DNA of 64,000 nucleotides from the NCBI GenBank assembly GCA_002104905.1, contig MCFE01000278.1, positions 1 through 64,000 of the forward strand, read 5' to 3'. The translations under genes and the position numbers were made by a program. The number at the start of each line of letters is the position of its first letter. Within the stretch, counting starts at the first letter, position 1. The notes below the pieces were generated by a model that ran no database searches, was not told where the DNA came from, and worked only from the letters and a program-made list of their open reading frames with translations. Positions 62,884 through 64,000 of this stretch are shown piece by piece. Source of the DNA: Basidiobolus meristosporus CBS 931.73. Lineage: Eukaryota; Basidiobolomycota; Basidiobolomycetes; Basidiobolales; Basidiobolaceae.

Positions 62884-64000
62884 CTAACATGCTCTGGCTT
62901 TCACAAGGCTATAGGTTCCTTCAATTCCAAGATGTCCATATCCATTGTGTAGCTTATGTATTAAATCCAGGCAATAAACATAAGGGCAATAGGCAATAGG
63001 GCTTCCATCAACAATTTGGTAGAGTGTTTCATCCTGTACTACAAATTTGCTGGCTTCATCACGGATTATCTTCTTGATATCTTCATCCACCTCATTAGGA
63101 ATGGCTTGGTCCTCCAAGTACTTTGGTAATAGGCTAGGCCAATCTGATTCATGCACCAAGTTGAGTTGTGCAACTTGATCTAATCTTGATAAGGCATCAG
63201 CAACCGTGTTGTTTTTTCCAGGGCAGTAGACAATCTCCATGTCAAATTGCTGAATGTATTCACTCCTTCTTGTCATTCTTCTAGAGAGTACCTTCTGAGT
63301 AAATATATACTTGAGGGAGGCATGATCAGTCTTCACAGTGCATTTGACTCCTTCAATTTAGCATCCCCATGTCTTTAAACAGTGTATTATAGCAAGCATC
63401 TCCTTCTCTTACACTGAATAGTTTTGTTCTGCTGATTTCAGTTTCTTGGATTCAAAGGCAACAGGGTAGTCCTTTCCCTTGTGTTCTTGGCTCAGCATTC
63501 CACCAATTGCATAATCTGAAGCATCTGTGCACAGAGTGAACTCTTTTCTGAAGTCTGGTATTCTTAAGCTTGGCAGCTTAGCAAGTTCATTCTTGAGCAT
63601 CTGGAAGGCAGTCTCACAAGCTATGTCCCACTTGTAGGTATTGTCTTTCTTGAGGATATCAGTTAAAGGGGCCGCAATACTTGCAAATGACTTGACAAAT
63701 CTCCGATAATAGGAAACCATTTCAAGCAATGATCTGAGCTCTGATATGCTATGGGGCTGTTTCAGATTCTTGATTACTTCCACCTTCTTTGGGTCTAAGG
63801 TTACTCCTGTGCTAGTCACTATGTGTCCCAGGTATTCAATGTGCTCCTTGAAGAATTCACACTTGGCTAGCTTGCCATATAGCTTGTTCTCACTTAGTTT
63901 CATCAAGACCTTTTCAATGTACAGTACGTGATCCTCTTCTGTCTTGCTGTATATCAATATGTCATCCAGGTAGATTATCACAGACTTGTCTAAGTACTCC
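62884..64000 (-). pseudogene. RT-RNase H and integrase zinc region of gypsy B2
   Basis: 63981-63409: MIIYLDDILIYSK (catalytic YLDD intact), FLGHIV-type text and RNase H TDASDYAIGGMLSQE. 63336-62884: KTDHASLKYIFTQKV through the integrase zinc region (GYGHLGIEGTYSLVKA). Between them two TAA codons interrupt the frame at the same places as in B1. The RT upstream of the YLDD box lies outside the window. Confidence 0.78.

Larger units (their letters stand above)
61498..64000 (-). mobile_element. family-B Ty3/gypsy element B2, continues past the right edge
   Basis: The 3' LTR is at 61498-61865, followed inward by a purine tract (AGTAGGGGAGAA on the minus strand). Integrase, RNase H and RT follow, and the RT is cut by the window end. 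Colinear with B1 and better preserved. Confidence 0.82.

Noticed and set aside
53724-63400. Reassigned stop codons (alternative genetic code) to explain shared stops in B1 and B2
   Set aside because: All three stop codons appear as lesions across elements, and intact genes in the window end normally and contain none in frame.
1-64000. CRISPR array
   Set aside because: No short regularly spaced repeats with unique spacers; the repeats here are LTRs, transposon copies and gene duplicates.

Overview
This window looks like fungal nuclear DNA, repeat-rich and A+T-leaning, with small secreted-protein genes. The evidence is Ty3/gypsy retrotransposons (one with a C-terminal chromodomain), a Ty1/copia relic, DNA transposons whose protein resembles the fungal Plavaka/CACTA (Tnp2-like) transposases, fungal-style signal peptides and A/T-rich core promoters. 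The phylum cannot be fixed from this sequence; Plavaka-type elements are best known from Basidiomycota, but that is only a hint.

Layout. 1-2780: two adjacent small secreted-protein genes, called here gene A (929-1453) and gene B (1806-2303), then a tRNA-Leu(CAG) relic (2709-2770) with a Ty3-type LTR placed 10 bp upstream of its mature 5' end. 2781-8130: relics of that retroelement split by a 1.07-kb LTR (family A), then a decayed second copy of the A-B pair and a transposase relic. 8130-17830: a CpG-bearing island holding further broken copies of A and B, several ORF fragments and one large intact cysteine-rich gene of 662 codons (14002-15990), which has a duplicated upstream region, a TATA box and a polyadenylation signal. 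17830-30240: CpG-poor repeats, with two Plavaka-like elements tail to tail (18470-21665 and 21708-26873), family-A LTRs and deletion derivatives. 30242-35351: a young gypsy element (minus strand) with near-identical LTRs and CpG still present, broken by two stops and a frameshift. 35631-58652: one Plavaka-like element opened by a second full Plavaka element (37649-43392), by a solo-LTR-like insert that itself holds a complete chromovirus (44718-50405, 5-bp target duplication CCTAG), and by a gypsy element of family B (53724-58621). 58653-64000: unassigned sequence, gag and copia relics, and a second family-B gypsy element running off the right edge.

How the parts relate. The Plavaka-like elements share one architecture: a transposase gene and a partner gene of unknown function transcribed away from each other from a short A/T-rich spacer. 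The partner protein has tandem repeats of about 68 residues. The A-B secreted pair has been copied locally at least four times in both orientations, and one relic joins a B-like front to an A-like tail.

A CpG-specific loss (CpG to TpG or CpA) dominates the decayed zones. It depends on position: a gene A/B copy inside the repeat zone has lost nearly every CpG, while equally broken copies in the 8-17 kb island keep theirs. That fits cytosine methylation and deamination spreading over repeats better than copy-number-triggered RIP.
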